DNA from: Candidatus Nanohaloarchaea archaeon
GTDB lineage: Archaea; EX4484-52; DAOVKX01
Reading direction: 5' to 3'
Assembly: GCA_030631505.1 (NCBI GenBank)
Contig: DAOVKX010000041.1
Location: 1 to 8,869 of the forward strand
Length of the DNA stretch: 8,869 nt
The notes below the pieces were generated by a model that had not been told where the DNA came from, did no database searches, and was given only the letters and a program-made list of their open reading frames with translations. The first letter of the stretch is position 1. The number at the start of each line of letters is the position of its first letter. The position numbers and the translations under genes are program-made. Below are positions 1 to 7,456 of the stretch, piece by piece.

Positions 1-90
1 GCAATGGAGGAGATTGGTCTTATAATCCTCGCGTTGGTTGTCATAGCGCTGTTGATGATATTTACACTGAATTATCTGGGTGGACTATAA
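1..90 (+). CDS. tiny one-helix membrane protein, 5' end possibly outside window
   Basis: The frame is open from base 1 and ends at TAA 88-90. An ATG at 4-6 would give a 28-residue peptide beginning MEEIGLIILALVV. Because the frame is open to the window edge, this could equally be the C-terminal end of a longer protein. What is visible is one hydrophobic segment (about residues 5-24), ending NYLGGL. The stop overlaps the start of the next gene (TAATG), so the two are probably translationally coupled. The layout of an acidic start followed by a hydrophobic helix recalls small archaeal pilin-like or membrane peptides, but no family can be named. The frame is fairly sure, the start and function are not. 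Confidence 0.5.
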   Translation, partial: AMEEIGLIILALVVIALLMIFTLNYLGGL

Positions 91-308
91 TGGACAAAAA
101 AGGCGTTGTTGGCTGGAGCCTGGTGCAGATATTGTCCGTAGCATTGGTTCTGCTTGTAATCGGTGTTGCCATCTTAATCTACACAGGACTGACGCATAAA
201 CTGACAATATGGTCCTGCTGCTTCGGCGACCATCTGCTGGGAATTCTGCATTTTAAGGATTTTGGGATACAGATATGTTCGCAGGAAGTATTGAGTAATT
301 GTGGTTAA
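90..308 (+). CDS. small membrane protein, possibly pilin-like (72 aa)
   Basis: A 72-residue protein with a short charged N-terminus (MDKKG), one strongly hydrophobic segment at about residues 10-32, and a C-terminal part with four cysteines (C43, C44, C63, C71). The KKG followed directly by a hydrophobic stretch resembles a class III (prepilin) signal peptide, which a prepilin peptidase cuts after the glycine. However, the Glu or Gln usually found shortly after the cut is absent, so the pilin reading is weak. The four cysteines could form disulfides if the tail is outside the cell. The ATG overlaps the stop of the preceding frame by one base, which supports both a coupled operon and this start. 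I do not recognise a named family. Confidence 0.6.
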   Translation: MDKKGVVGWSLVQILSVALVLLVIGVAILIYTGLTHKLTIWSCCFGDHLLGILHFKDFGIQICSQEVLSNCG

Positions 309-317
309 GGCGGTGAG

Positions 318-788
318 ATGAACAAACCAATTCCTATAAAACCCCACCACTTTCTGGATATAATAAAGCTTTATGGGAGGGGTCTGGAAAAATTTGTTCC
401 TGATAAAAAGTACGGGCACGATTTTTATAGAATTGGTAACATTATACTGAATAATAAAGAAACACTACTTCTTCTGACTTTAAATGGCGATGATATCTGC
501 AAACCCTGTAAATATTTTAAAGATGGAAAATGCGTGGATATTGTAAAAAATTGCGGACATTATACTTCCAAAGAAGAATGGAACAAAGTAATTGATACCA
601 AAACACTAAAACAATTAGGATTAAAAGAAAGTCAGAAAATAACTGCTTTGGAACTTTGCCGCATTGCCAAAATTAAGTTGAATGTTTTTAAAATCTGGAA
701 AGAAAGGCCAAAAGAAGAAACAGTACTTCGTGAGAGTAATTTAATAAATGGGATTGAGAAATATTTTGGGGGAATTTCCGTTCGCTGA
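318..788 (+). CDS. DUF1284-type cysteine protein
   Basis: A 156-residue soluble protein. The N-terminal PHHFLDI (HH at 10-11) and the cluster DDICKPCKYFKDGKC (C61, C64, C72), followed by VD and a basic C-terminal half, resemble the DUF1284 family. Proteins of that family begin with a His-His motif and carry a CxxC-type cluster that may bind a metal or an iron-sulfur centre. Further cysteines are at C79 and C114. The biochemical function of the family is not known to me. A purine-rich stretch AAGGCGGTGAG (307-317) lies directly before the ATG and acts as the ribosome binding site. The gene is 9 bases after the small membrane protein gene and probably shares its transcript. The family call is from memory of motifs. 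Confidence 0.65.
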   Translation: MNKPIPIKPHHFLDIIKLYGRGLEKFVPDKKYGHDFYRIGNIILNNKETLLLLTLNGDDICKPCKYFKDGKCVDIVKNCGHYTSKEEWNKVIDTKTLKQLGLKESQKITALELCRIAKIKLNVFKIWKERPKEETVLRESNLINGIEKYFGGISVR

Positions 789-800
789 CAAATTAATTAT

Positions 801-812
801 TTTATATATTTA
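801..812 (+). promoter_or_regulatory. TATA box of the trkH-trkA operon
   Basis: TTTATATATTTA lies about 22-25 bases before the trkH ATG (828), the distance at which an archaeal TATA box places transcription start at or next to the start codon. No Shine-Dalgarno is visible before the ATG, which fits a leaderless mRNA. The assignment is by pattern only. Confidence 0.5.
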
Positions 813-827
813 AACTGCTTTATTATT

Positions 828-2219
828 ATGAACTTTCTAATCCACGACAGAAGATTGATTCTATACATCTTTTTTAAGATACTTGTTTACACAGGTTTCA
901 TATTTTTAATGCCCGGGATTCTGGTTTTGCTTCTTCAGGATTTTCATTCGGCATTTGTTTTTCTCGCACTGGGTTTTTTGACTTCCTCTGTTTCATACGT
1001 TTTGCAAAGGAAATTAAAGACTGAAAAAGAAGTTCAACTCCGCCATGCATTCGTAATCATAAGTCTTTTTTGGATTATAGTTCCTTTGATAAGTGCTGTG
1101 CCATTTATAGTCCTGTCGGATATTTCCCCTGTGGATGCAGCATTTGAGTGCATGTCTGCATGGACGACAACAGGATTTTCTGTGATAAAAGATGTTGAGG
1201 CGATAAGTGAAGTCCTACTCCTTTTCCGAAGTCTTATGCAGTGGGTTGGGGGAGTCGGAATTGCGATTATTGTTCTGGGAGGTATATTCAAGATCGGAGG
1301 GGAGAGGTTATATTTTGCGGAAGCAAGAGATGAAAGAATCAAGCCAAATATCATAAATACTGTAAAAGTTATTTTGTTGATATACCTGTTTTATACTATT
1401 CTGGGTATAGCCCTTTTCCTGATTGCAGGTATGCCTTTCTTTGATTCTGTAAATCACACAATGACGGCAATCTCAACAGGAGGTATGAGTGTTAAAAGCT
1501 TAAGCATTGGAGCGTATAACAGCGCTGCCATAGAACTTACCGCTATTTTCATAATGCTTCTGGGCGCTATAAGTTTTTCATTCCACTACAACTTAATAAA
1601 AGGGAATATACAGGAAGTTTTAAAGGAACCGCAGATTAAAATGCTCTTTCTGATTTTATTTATCGCATTTTTTTTATTGCCTGCGGTTTCAATAAAGAGT
1701 ATTTTCACTGTTGTTTCTGCTTTGACCTGCACTGGCTTTGGTGTTATAAATATCTCAATTCAGCCGGAAGCATTTAAGTTCATACTAATCTTCCTGATGT
1801 TGATAGGGGGTTCAGCCGGCTCGACTGCAGGAGGCATTAAGTTAATCAGGTTTGGAATTCTTATAAAATCAATTTTCTGGCATATAAGAAAAATAATGTA
1901 TCCTAATGTAGTTTTCCCTATAAAAATAGGAAAAATAATTTTAAATGATGAAAGCATAAAAAAGGTTTTTATCTTCACGGTAACATATCTAATGTTCTTT
2001 TTTGCAGGAAGTATGATTATCACAACTCTTGGCTACCCGATAAGTGATGCTATGTTTGAAGCGGCATCTGCCCAGGCCAATGTTGGCCTTTCATCAGGTA
2101 TAGTCTCTCCAGAACTGCATCTGCTTGGGAAAGCTACCATATTTATAAATATGTTGGTGGGCAGATTAGAATTATGGGCTGTTATAATTTTATTTATGTC
2201 CATTTTTGTTAAAAAGTAG
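828..2219 (+). CDS. trkH: TrkH-type potassium uptake protein, membrane subunit
   Basis: A 463-residue integral membrane protein of the TrkH/KtrB superfamily, the K+-translocating subunit in the cell membrane. The four pore-loop repeats are visible: TTTGFS (about 113-118), STGG (216-219), TCTGFG (300-305) and ANVGLS (417-422), each with the glycine that lines the selectivity filter. QWVGGVGI (about 138-145) and GGSAGSTAGGIK (327-338, the segment at the gating loop) are further hallmarks. The length fits the family (about 450-500), so the gene looks complete. The ATG is preceded by a TATA box rather than an RBS, suggesting leaderless translation. It is followed at once by trkA, its cytoplasmic gating subunit, so K+ entry is probably controlled by nucleotide binding to TrkA. 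Confidence 0.95.
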   Translation: MNFLIHDRRLILYIFFKILVYTGFIFLMPGILVLLLQDFHSAFVFLALGFLTSSVSYVLQRKLKTEKEVQLRHAFVIISLFWIIVPLISAVPFIVLSDISPVDAAFECMSAWTTTGFSVIKDVEAISEVLLLFRSLMQWVGGVGIAIIVLGGIFKIGGERLYFAEARDERIKPNIINTVKVILLIYLFYTILGIALFLIAGMPFFDSVNHTMTAISTGGMSVKSLSIGAYNSAAIELTAIFIMLLGAISFSFHYNLIKGNIQEVLKEPQIKMLFLILFIAFFLLPAVSIKSIFTVVSALTCTGFGVINISIQPEAFKFILIFLMLIGGSAGSTAGGIKLIRFGILIKSIFWHIRKIMYPNVVFPIKIGKIILNDESIKKVFIFTVTYLMFFFAGSMIITTLGYPISDAMFEAASAQANVGLSSGIVSPELHLLGKATIFINMLVGRLELWAVIILFMSIFVKK

Positions 2220-2227
2220 TGATAAAC

Positions 2228-2878
2228 ATGCATGTAATTATAGTTGGCGGCGGAAAAATCGGTTCAACGCTCGCAGAAGAACTTTCCGCAGAAAAACATG
2301 ATGTAATAATAATAGAGATTGATCAGGTTAAATGTGAGGAGCTCTCAAAAACCCTGAGCGCCACGATTCTGCATGGAAGCGGAACGGATATTGAACTTCT
2401 TGAAGAGGCAGAAATAGGCAAGGCAGATATAGTTGCTGCTCTGACGTCAAAAGAGGAGATAAACTTAATGGTCTGCCTTCTGGCAAAAAATATCAAACAT
2501 TGCAAAACTGTTGCCCGGATAAAAAACCCGGAATATAAAAAGATTTTTAAGCGACTGGGCGTTGATGTAATACTTTCCCCTGAAGTGGCTGCAGCAAGTT
2601 TCCTTGAGGAAGTCCTGACAAAACCAGAAGTAGTTGATTTGGCGTTCATAACCCGGGGCGACGCTGTGGTTCTGGAGTTCGCAATAAAAAAAGACACTAA
2701 AGTTATAGGCAGGGAGATAAAAGAACTGGAATATCCCAAGGGCTCTTTAATCATAGCAATCTATGAAAAAAACAAATTAATCATACCCAATCCAAAGACA
2801 AAAATAAAGGAAGGCGACAAAGTCTTAATAATCACAAGAAAGGAGATAATAAACAAAGTAAGAAAACTGTTTTCATAG
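2228..2878 (+). CDS. trkA: TrkA-type potassium channel regulatory subunit (RCK_N + RCK_C)
   Basis: A cytoplasmic regulator of TrkH. The N-terminal RCK (Rossmann) domain, about residues 1-125, starts MHVIIVGGGKIG with the dinucleotide-binding GGGKIG at 7-12, an acidic residue at the end of strand 2 (IIIEID, E30), and the HGSGTD segment typical of the family. The C-terminal RCK_C domain (about 135-205) ends in the characteristic EGDKVLIITRKE. At 216 residues it is a single-module TrkA rather than the duplicated bacterial form. I chose ATG 2228 because the family begins at the first beta strand and AGTGAT (2218-2223) sits just upstream. A GTG at 2219, overlapping the trkH stop by one base, would add only three residues. 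Confidence 0.93.
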   Translation: MHVIIVGGGKIGSTLAEELSAEKHDVIIIEIDQVKCEELSKTLSATILHGSGTDIELLEEAEIGKADIVAALTSKEEINLMVCLLAKNIKHCKTVARIKNPEYKKIFKRLGVDVILSPEVAAASFLEEVLTKPEVVDLAFITRGDAVVLEFAIKKDTKVIGREIKELEYPKGSLIIAIYEKNKLIIPNPKTKIKEGDKVLIITRKEIINKVRKLFS

Positions 2879-2945
2879 AGAGAGTTTAAACGTTTTATAT
2901 AGGTAAGAGAAAACGAATGAATAATTAAAGAACTTAGTATGTAAA

Positions 2946-3605
2946 CTAGTCCAAATATTTCAACAGGAAAAAACAATGGTCCTTCTCATAAGGTTCAAGA
3001 TTAATTTGCTGGATTATTCTGAATTTTTTTTCCAGTTTTTCTCTTGCCTCGTTAAATACAACCTTTGGCTTTTTTGTCACATCAATGCTTCTCGCCTTTA
3101 TCGCAATCATGGCGTATCCGCCTTTCTTGAGAAATACTTCTGCGTTTCTGATTAATATTTCTGTCTGGTCCTTCTGCGCAACATCCTCATAGATTAAATT
3201 CACTTTTTCAATCCTGTTTGCAAATGTTTCAGGCAGGCGCGCATCTGCAAGAATTGGTATCATGTTCTTTCTTTTCTTTGAGACAGACATCAAATCTCTT
3301 AGAGGCCTTGATGAGATTTCAACGCCATAAATAATTCCGCTTTCACTGACAATATCACTTATGTGGCTTGCCGTAGTCCCGGAAGCAATACCTAAATATA
3401 ATATTTTCATTTTTTTGTTCAATGGTAAATGGCTCAAACCTTTTTTTATGGCAGCACCAAGTTTTGATTTTTTCGGGTTCCAGACCCTGTACTCTCGTTT
3501 GCCTTGCCTTATGATTTTTTCATCATATACTTTGTGCTTGGGTGCAATAGATTCTGTAGCAAAGTCCTTTCCAAACCCGAAAACGCCCTCACTTATTTTT
3601 TTCAT
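2946..3605 (-). CDS. flpA: fibrillarin-like rRNA/tRNA 2'-O-methyltransferase
   Basis: A 219-residue archaeal fibrillarin, the SAM-dependent enzyme of box C/D sRNPs that methylates ribose 2'-OH groups of rRNA and tRNA at guide-selected sites. Family signatures in order: REYRVWNPKKSKLGAAI (about 37-53), the SAM-binding YLGIASGTTASHISDIV (70-86), GVEISSRPLRDL (94-105), IPILADARLPE (116-126), LIYEDVAQKDQTEIL (137-151), AIKARSIDVT (168-177), and a C-terminal LEPYEKDH. The length is normal for archaeal forms, and no glycine/arginine-rich tail is present, also as in archaea. GGAG (3613-3616) is spaced 7 bases from the ATG and lies inside the end of nop5. The single base between the two genes implies one transcript and coupled translation. 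Confidence 0.96.
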   Translation of the reverse strand: MKKISEGVFGFGKDFATESIAPKHKVYDEKIIRQGKREYRVWNPKKSKLGAAIKKGLSHLPLNKKMKILYLGIASGTTASHISDIVSESGIIYGVEISSRPLRDLMSVSKKRKNMIPILADARLPETFANRIEKVNLIYEDVAQKDQTEILIRNAEVFLKKGGYAMIAIKARSIDVTKKPKVVFNEAREKLEKKFRIIQQINLEPYEKDHCFFLLKYLD

Positions 3606-3606
3606 T

Positions 3607-4641
3607 TTAATTCTCCTTTAAAACTTTCTTTATCTTTTTATCCAGTTCATTTTTCAATGCCTCACCGCAGTCTTTTTTCCCGTAATAATCCATCCTGACA
3701 GCCAGGGATATTTTGCTTGCCAGGATTCTTGACACTTTTCCCATTTTGTTTTTATGCGCTTTTTGTATATAGGGATGCGAAAAAAGCACGCCGAATTTTG
3801 GCGGCGTTCCCTTGCCATGAAGAAATCTGAAAAGCGATTTCTCTGCGCCCAGAACCTGTATAGTCGAAGACGGGAATTTGCTTAGTTTTTCAAGCCCTCC
3901 TGCAAGAGATAATAGTTTCGCTGTCAGCAAAGGTCCTGCTAGCGCATGTGTATTGGGCATAACGTCCTTTGTTTTTGATGCAATATATTTTTCCAGGTCT
4001 TCTCTTTCTTTATATAACTCATTAATAGACTCAGCTAATTTTCGGATTGTTTTCAAATCATTTTCTTCCAGTTCCCCCCCAATACTATCCTCTTTGACAG
4101 TATCTCCTGTAAAAACCAGTTTCACGAATTTTTCATGTGAGCTTATTTTGTCAGATAATTCCGGAAAGTAAAGACCATACCATTCCCTGAGCCGGACGGA
4201 AAGTTGGTTAACTGTCTTGTCCAGCTCGTCCATGGTATTAACTGCCTGAATTATTAATTTGTCAGGTGTTGTGCTCTTTCTGACACCTCTTTTTGTCAAC
4301 TCAAAATTAACACTGTAAACCAATTCATTGAATTCCTGCACAGAATTTACAGCCTCCCCTTCCATTGCAATATTCCTTAGATTCCTCCTTAGAACCTTCC
4401 CGGCAATGTTCGGGAACTCATGCTCAAATCCCTCTTTCCTTTGTTCGAATATGATTTCGTATTTTGTTTTTAGTTTGTCAACTAATTTTTTTTCTTCATT
4501 AGAAAGCAGGGTTGATGCGCAGATGGTTATGCTTTCAGCTGCCTTTTTGATGTCTTTAGGAAAAAGGGAGAAATCAACTAATTGCTCGTTCCCATCGTAT
4601 CCGAAAACTCCAATTACTGAGTATGAAACATAAACTTTCAT
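3607..4641 (-). CDS. nop5: Nop5 (Nop56/58) core protein of box C/D sRNP
   Basis: A 344-residue archaeal Nop5, the scaffold that joins L7Ae-bound box C/D RNA to fibrillarin. The N-terminal fibrillarin-binding domain (about 1-110) is divergent. A NOSIC/coiled-coil region follows (about 120-225, with PDKLIIQAV and LREWYGLYFPEL). The Nop domain (about 228-320) is highly conserved: MPNTHALAGPLLTAKLL, AGGLEKLSKFPSST, IQVLGAEKSLFRFL, PPKFGVLFSHP, and KVSRILASKISLAVRMDYY. The GAEK segment is the RNP-contact signature. The short lysine-rich tail after the Nop domain makes the protein somewhat compact. The start is supported by GGTGATG (4644-4650) directly upstream. It is the first gene of an operon with flpA. 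Confidence 0.95.
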   Translation of the reverse strand: MKVYVSYSVIGVFGYDGNEQLVDFSLFPKDIKKAAESITICASTLLSNEEKKLVDKLKTKYEIIFEQRKEGFEHEFPNIAGKVLRRNLRNIAMEGEAVNSVQEFNELVYSVNFELTKRGVRKSTTPDKLIIQAVNTMDELDKTVNQLSVRLREWYGLYFPELSDKISSHEKFVKLVFTGDTVKEDSIGGELEENDLKTIRKLAESINELYKEREDLEKYIASKTKDVMPNTHALAGPLLTAKLLSLAGGLEKLSKFPSSTIQVLGAEKSLFRFLHGKGTPPKFGVLFSHPYIQKAHKNKMGKVSRILASKISLAVRMDYYGKKDCGEALKNELDKKIKKVLKEN

Positions 4642-4706
4642 TGCATCACCGTAGCAAATTATTTAAATATTAAAGTTTAACCTTTAAAAATAACAGAGGT
4701 GTTCTA
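4642..4706. promoter_or_regulatory. divergent promoter region, nop5-flpA (-) and eS17 (+)
   Basis: This 65-base spacer holds a nearly symmetric AT block ATTATTTAAATATTAAAG (4658-4675). Read on -, it places a TATA box about 20-30 bases before the nop5 ATG. Read on +, ATTTAAATATT (4661-4671) or TTTAAAAATA (4683-4692) could serve eS17. Ribosome binding sites are GGTGATG on - (4644-4650) and GAGGTG on + (4696-4701, 5 bases before ATG 4707). Co-location of snoRNP and ribosomal protein promoters suggests coordinated growth-linked expression, which is inference. Confidence 0.5.
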
Positions 4707-4895
4707 ATGGGAAATATCAAGCAAACTTTCGTAAAGCGACAGGCGTTTGAATTAGTTAAACAAAATGCTGACAAATTCGCAAAAGATTTTGATAAAAACA
4801 AACAAATTATTAAAGAGATGAATGTAATTGAGAGCAAGACAGTAAGAAACCGGGTTGCTGGGTACATTGTTGGGATTATAAAGAGACAAATTTAA
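4707..4895 (+). CDS. rps17e: 30S ribosomal protein eS17 (S17e)
   Basis: A 62-residue basic protein matching archaeal/eukaryotic ribosomal protein S17e over its whole length. It starts MGNIKQTFVKRQAFELV, has DKFAKDFDKNKQIIKEM in the middle, and ends in SKTVRNRVAGYIVGIIKR, corresponding to the family's MGxIRQTFIKR, DKFTTDFExNKKLVEEL and SKRLRNRIAGY. Size is typical of the archaeal form, which lacks the eukaryotic C-terminal extension. It is part of the small ribosomal subunit. GAGGTG 5 bases before the ATG is a good ribosome binding site. It stands alone on + between the divergent nop5 promoter and the exported glycosidase-like gene. Confidence 0.92.
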   Translation: MGNIKQTFVKRQAFELVKQNADKFAKDFDKNKQIIKEMNVIESKTVRNRVAGYIVGIIKRQI

Positions 4896-4915
4896 GTTTT
4901 TGTTAATAAAACTTA
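4893..4915. repeat. 8-bp perfect inverted repeat after eS17
   Basis: TAAGTTTT (4893-4900) and AAAACTTA (4908-4915) are perfectly complementary around a 7-base loop TGTTAAT. The left arm begins with the eS17 stop codon. The hairpin is AT-rich and weak, and no clear T run follows, so it could be a weak terminator, an mRNA 3' end structure or part of the promoter of the next gene. Confidence 0.4.
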
Positions 4916-4946
4916 GAAATGGTTTCCCAAAAAAGAGGCGGCATGA

Positions 4947-6176
4947 ATGAGATTACTTAAATGGGTATTTCTGACAGGGTTTTTGGTGTTTGTTATACTT
5001 TTGATTAGTGGTGGTTCTGAAGAGGAAAAATCATACCCTGTTTTATCAGCTTCTGAGAGGGACATAAAAACATGCCTCTACTATTTTGGTGAAGATGTAG
5101 ATTATGGGACTATGGCGGCCTATGATATTCTTATCTTAAATGAAATTAATGGCAATGCTGAAAATATAAGGCGAATAAAGGAAATAAACCCTGATGCAAA
5201 GGTGCTGTTATACACGATGTCTATGGACCTGCCGAATTCAAACCATTATGTCTTTAAATCCAACCCGGACATACACCCGTCACTCCAGGAATTGTATACT
5301 GACATTGATTCAAACCACCAGGATTATTTTTTGACAGGTAGAGATGATAAAAGGGTGTATCTAAGTTTTTATGTTGAAGAATATGCCAAAGAATCTGACA
5401 AAACTAAAGAGAAACTGGGCTATTGCATGGACCCAAGAACCGGCTGGTCGGATTATTATGTAGAATACATAAAATCATGGATGGATCAAGGTATATACGA
5501 CGGCGTTTACTCGGATGCTGCAAGATGTTACGAAGAGATGAAAGATGAGGGAAGCGCAGTTGAATGGAAGAAGCCCGGAAATGAGCAGCAATGGGATAAC
5601 TCGGTCAAAAATATGTTAAGTAATGTTGAGAAATCCATTGATTCTGATTTGATGACTGTCTACAATAATGGCTACAATAAATGGATAGATGTCTATGATG
5701 CCAGATTTATTGAATGGTGGATACAATACGAGAAAAAGCCGTTGGGTGGGGACTACTGGCTTATGTTCGTACAATCTGCTGAAGAAACTGTTAATACCGG
5801 CAAGTCTTTGTGTGTCGCCCAGTATGGTTATGGTAAGGAGCAGAGGATATATGGGCTCGCATCATTCCTGCTAATTTCTAATGACCATTCTTATTACTAT
5901 TTCAATGATGGCGGCTCTATTGATTATGCAAAACCTCTGGAATGGTACCCTGAATATGAACTACAAATAGGTGAACCTGCCGGAGCGTATTATGTAAAAG
6001 ATGGAGTGTACCAACGAGATTTCACCAATGGCAAGGTGCTGGTGAATCCGGGCAATGATAATGTTGAGACAGAACTGGACAGGACGTATTACTCTGATGG
6101 TGAAGGGGCAACAAAAGTTAAATTGAGTCCAAGAACAGGAAAAATACTGCTGAAAGAAATAAACCAGAATATATAG
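4947..6176 (+). CDS. exported putative glycosidase, GHL15-like
   Basis: A 409-residue protein with an N-terminal hydrophobic segment (residues 5-22, after MRLLK) that acts as signal peptide or membrane anchor; there is no lipobox cysteine. The rest looks like a TIM-barrel hydrolase of the type Pfam calls 'hypothetical glycosyl hydrolase family 15': YDILILNE (59-66), IKEINPDAKVLLYT (77-90), YCMDPRTGWSDYYVEYIKSW (159-178), GIYDGVYSD (182-190, with D190 a candidate active-site acid), a late FIEWW (254-258), and a C-terminal YQRDFTNGKVLVNP (355-368) that in such enzymes starts a beta domain. Substrate is unknown; an extracellular polysaccharide or cell-surface glycan is a guess. GAGGCGG (4935-4941) is the ribosome binding site. 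An out-of-frame ATG at 4943 is ignored because it stops after five codons. Confidence 0.7.
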   Translation: MRLLKWVFLTGFLVFVILLISGGSEEEKSYPVLSASERDIKTCLYYFGEDVDYGTMAAYDILILNEINGNAENIRRIKEINPDAKVLLYTMSMDLPNSNHYVFKSNPDIHPSLQELYTDIDSNHQDYFLTGRDDKRVYLSFYVEEYAKESDKTKEKLGYCMDPRTGWSDYYVEYIKSWMDQGIYDGVYSDAARCYEEMKDEGSAVEWKKPGNEQQWDNSVKNMLSNVEKSIDSDLMTVYNNGYNKWIDVYDARFIEWWIQYEKKPLGGDYWLMFVQSAEETVNTGKSLCVAQYGYGKEQRIYGLASFLLISNDHSYYYFNDGGSIDYAKPLEWYPEYELQIGEPAGAYYVKDGVYQRDFTNGKVLVNPGNDNVETELDRTYYSDGEGATKVKLSPRTGKILLKEINQNI

Positions 6177-6217
6177 GGTGAACAGTAAGTATTTAACTGA
6201 GCTTCAAGAAGTTGTGA

Positions 6218-6223
6218 TTTTTT
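6218..6223 (+). terminator. T-run terminator after the glycosidase-like gene
   Basis: A run of six T at 6218-6223 lies about 40 bases after the stop at 6176, in the 53-base gap between two convergent genes. Archaeal RNA polymerase stops at U-rich tracts, so this fits, but one T6 run is weak evidence. Confidence 0.35.
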
Positions 6224-6229
6224 GATTGC

Positions 6230-7348
6230 TTAATTTCCACTATACAACTTGTCATCAAAAGAAGAGCGTAAAACATCAAGGGCAATTTTGTTTGAAAACT
6301 CATTAACTTTAATACCTCTCAGCTCCAGCCACTCTTTTGTTTTTCCGGTTATAACAACATCTTTATTCTTTAGCTCTGATACTGTCCTGGCATTAAGCAG
6401 AAACATTGCTATCTTTAATTCTTCCATAATCTGTTCTAATTTTTCCTTAACCTTTTTGTGTGATTTTGTTGCAGGTTCAAGCAAAGGCAGGGAGATTGAA
6501 ACGTAATCTGCTCCAAGAGCCAGCGCCTTTGCAGCGTCAATTCCGGTTCTTATTCCGCCGGAAGCAATCAAAGGAATTTTAACGCTTTTCCCTGCTTCGA
6601 CAATCGAAACAGCAGTTGGAATCCCCCAGTCCCTGAAGGTTTTACCTGACTTTGAATCAGACCTGAAACTCTCAACATAACTCCAGGAAGTTCCGCCGAC
6701 ACCGGAAATATCTATTGCAGAAACCCCGCACTTCCCAAGCTTCATTGTAGTTTCCCTTGAAATTCCTGCGCTGGTTTCTTTTACTATTACAGGCATTCCA
6801 AGTTCCTGACAGAGAACCCTTAGTTTTGAACTGGCATCTGTCCAGTCAACATCGCCTTCCTGCTGGACTGCTTCCTGAGCAGGATTTAAATGAACTGCCA
6901 GGGCATCTGCCTCTATCATTGAGACAGCATCTCTGGCATGCTTGACTGTATAGTCCTGAACAAATTGAACCAATCCGAGATTCGCTATCAAAGGCATGGT
7001 CGGGGCAACATCCCGCACCTGATAAGTTCCTGCCAATTTTTCATTTTCTATTGCCGCTCTCTGGGAGCCGACACCCATTGCAAGCCCCAGCTCTTCTGCA
7101 GCCCTTGCCAGATTTTTGTTTATCTTTGCTGCCTCGCCTGTTCCGCCGGTCATCGCGCCTATTATAATAGGCGCATTGATATTCTTGCCAAAAAATTCAA
7201 CAGTAGTGTCAATGTCTTTTTTGTTTATGTCAGGCATTGCGTTGTGAATCAGGTGAACATCTTCAAACCCTGTCCTGACTGCAGAACTAACATCTTTCTC
7301 CAGACATATCTTTATGTGGTCAAGTTTTCTTTTTTCTGTTTGTATCAT
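6230..7348 (-). CDS. fni: type 2 isopentenyl-diphosphate delta-isomerase (FMN)
   Basis: A 372-residue enzyme converting isopentenyl diphosphate to dimethylallyl diphosphate with reduced FMN and Mg2+, in the cytoplasm. It supplies prenyl units for archaeal ether lipids. Signatures: KRKLDHI near the N-terminus (6-12, substrate phosphate binding), MTGGT (66-70), MGVGSQRAA (91-99), HLNPAQE (153-159, with the catalytic Gln and the Mg-binding Glu), VKETSAGIS (189-197), GVGGTSW (216-222) and the FMN-phosphate site ASGGIRTG (262-269). Length is typical for archaeal forms. The ATG at 7348 is about 24 bases from the centre of an AATTTAAATT box, so the message is probably leaderless; no Shine-Dalgarno is visible. 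It is convergent with the glycosidase-like gene. Confidence 0.96.
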   Translation of the reverse strand: MIQTEKRKLDHIKICLEKDVSSAVRTGFEDVHLIHNAMPDINKKDIDTTVEFFGKNINAPIIIGAMTGGTGEAAKINKNLARAAEELGLAMGVGSQRAAIENEKLAGTYQVRDVAPTMPLIANLGLVQFVQDYTVKHARDAVSMIEADALAVHLNPAQEAVQQEGDVDWTDASSKLRVLCQELGMPVIVKETSAGISRETTMKLGKCGVSAIDISGVGGTSWSYVESFRSDSKSGKTFRDWGIPTAVSIVEAGKSVKIPLIASGGIRTGIDAAKALALGADYVSISLPLLEPATKSHKKVKEKLEQIMEELKIAMFLLNARTVSELKNKDVVITGKTKEWLELRGIKVNEFSNKIALDVLRSSFDDKLYSGN

Positions 7349-7456
7349 TATATAATATTAGAAGTAAAAATTTAAATTGTTGAAAACGTCGCTTTTAATC
7401 CCATAATAATAGAGTTTTTGCTGATTATTTAAATTTATTGAAATTAAAGTCTGTTT
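7349..7456. promoter_or_regulatory. divergent promoter region, fni (-) and exported orphan (+)
   Basis: Two TATA-like boxes are set symmetrically. AATTTAAATTTTT read on - (7366-7378) lies about 24 bases before the fni ATG, and ATTTAAATTTA read on + (7427-7437) lies about 25 bases before the ATG at 7457. Both spacings predict transcription starting at or near the first codon, and neither gene has a Shine-Dalgarno. About 50 bases between the boxes show no clear operator. Confidence 0.5.

Noticed and set aside
2219..2227. GTG 2219 as the trkA start
   Set aside because: It adds only MIN before the conserved first strand; the ATG at 2228 matches the family start. It cannot be fully excluded because of the neat one-base overlap with the trkH stop.
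1034..2754. Minus-strand frames opposite trkH and trkA
   Set aside because: These lie inside genes with unmistakable TrkH and TrkA motifs, and the antisense translations show low-complexity, non-protein-like composition.
2884..2902. TATA-like TTTTATATA in the 67-base gap after trkA, a possible antisense promoter into flpA
   Set aside because: The gap separates convergent genes, has no downstream gene on +, and is AT-rich enough for such a string to occur by chance or to act as a terminator.
6757..7375. Open frames on + opposite fni, including one of 145 residues
   Set aside because: They are antisense shadows of a fully conserved isomerase gene and show no recognisable motifs or start signals.
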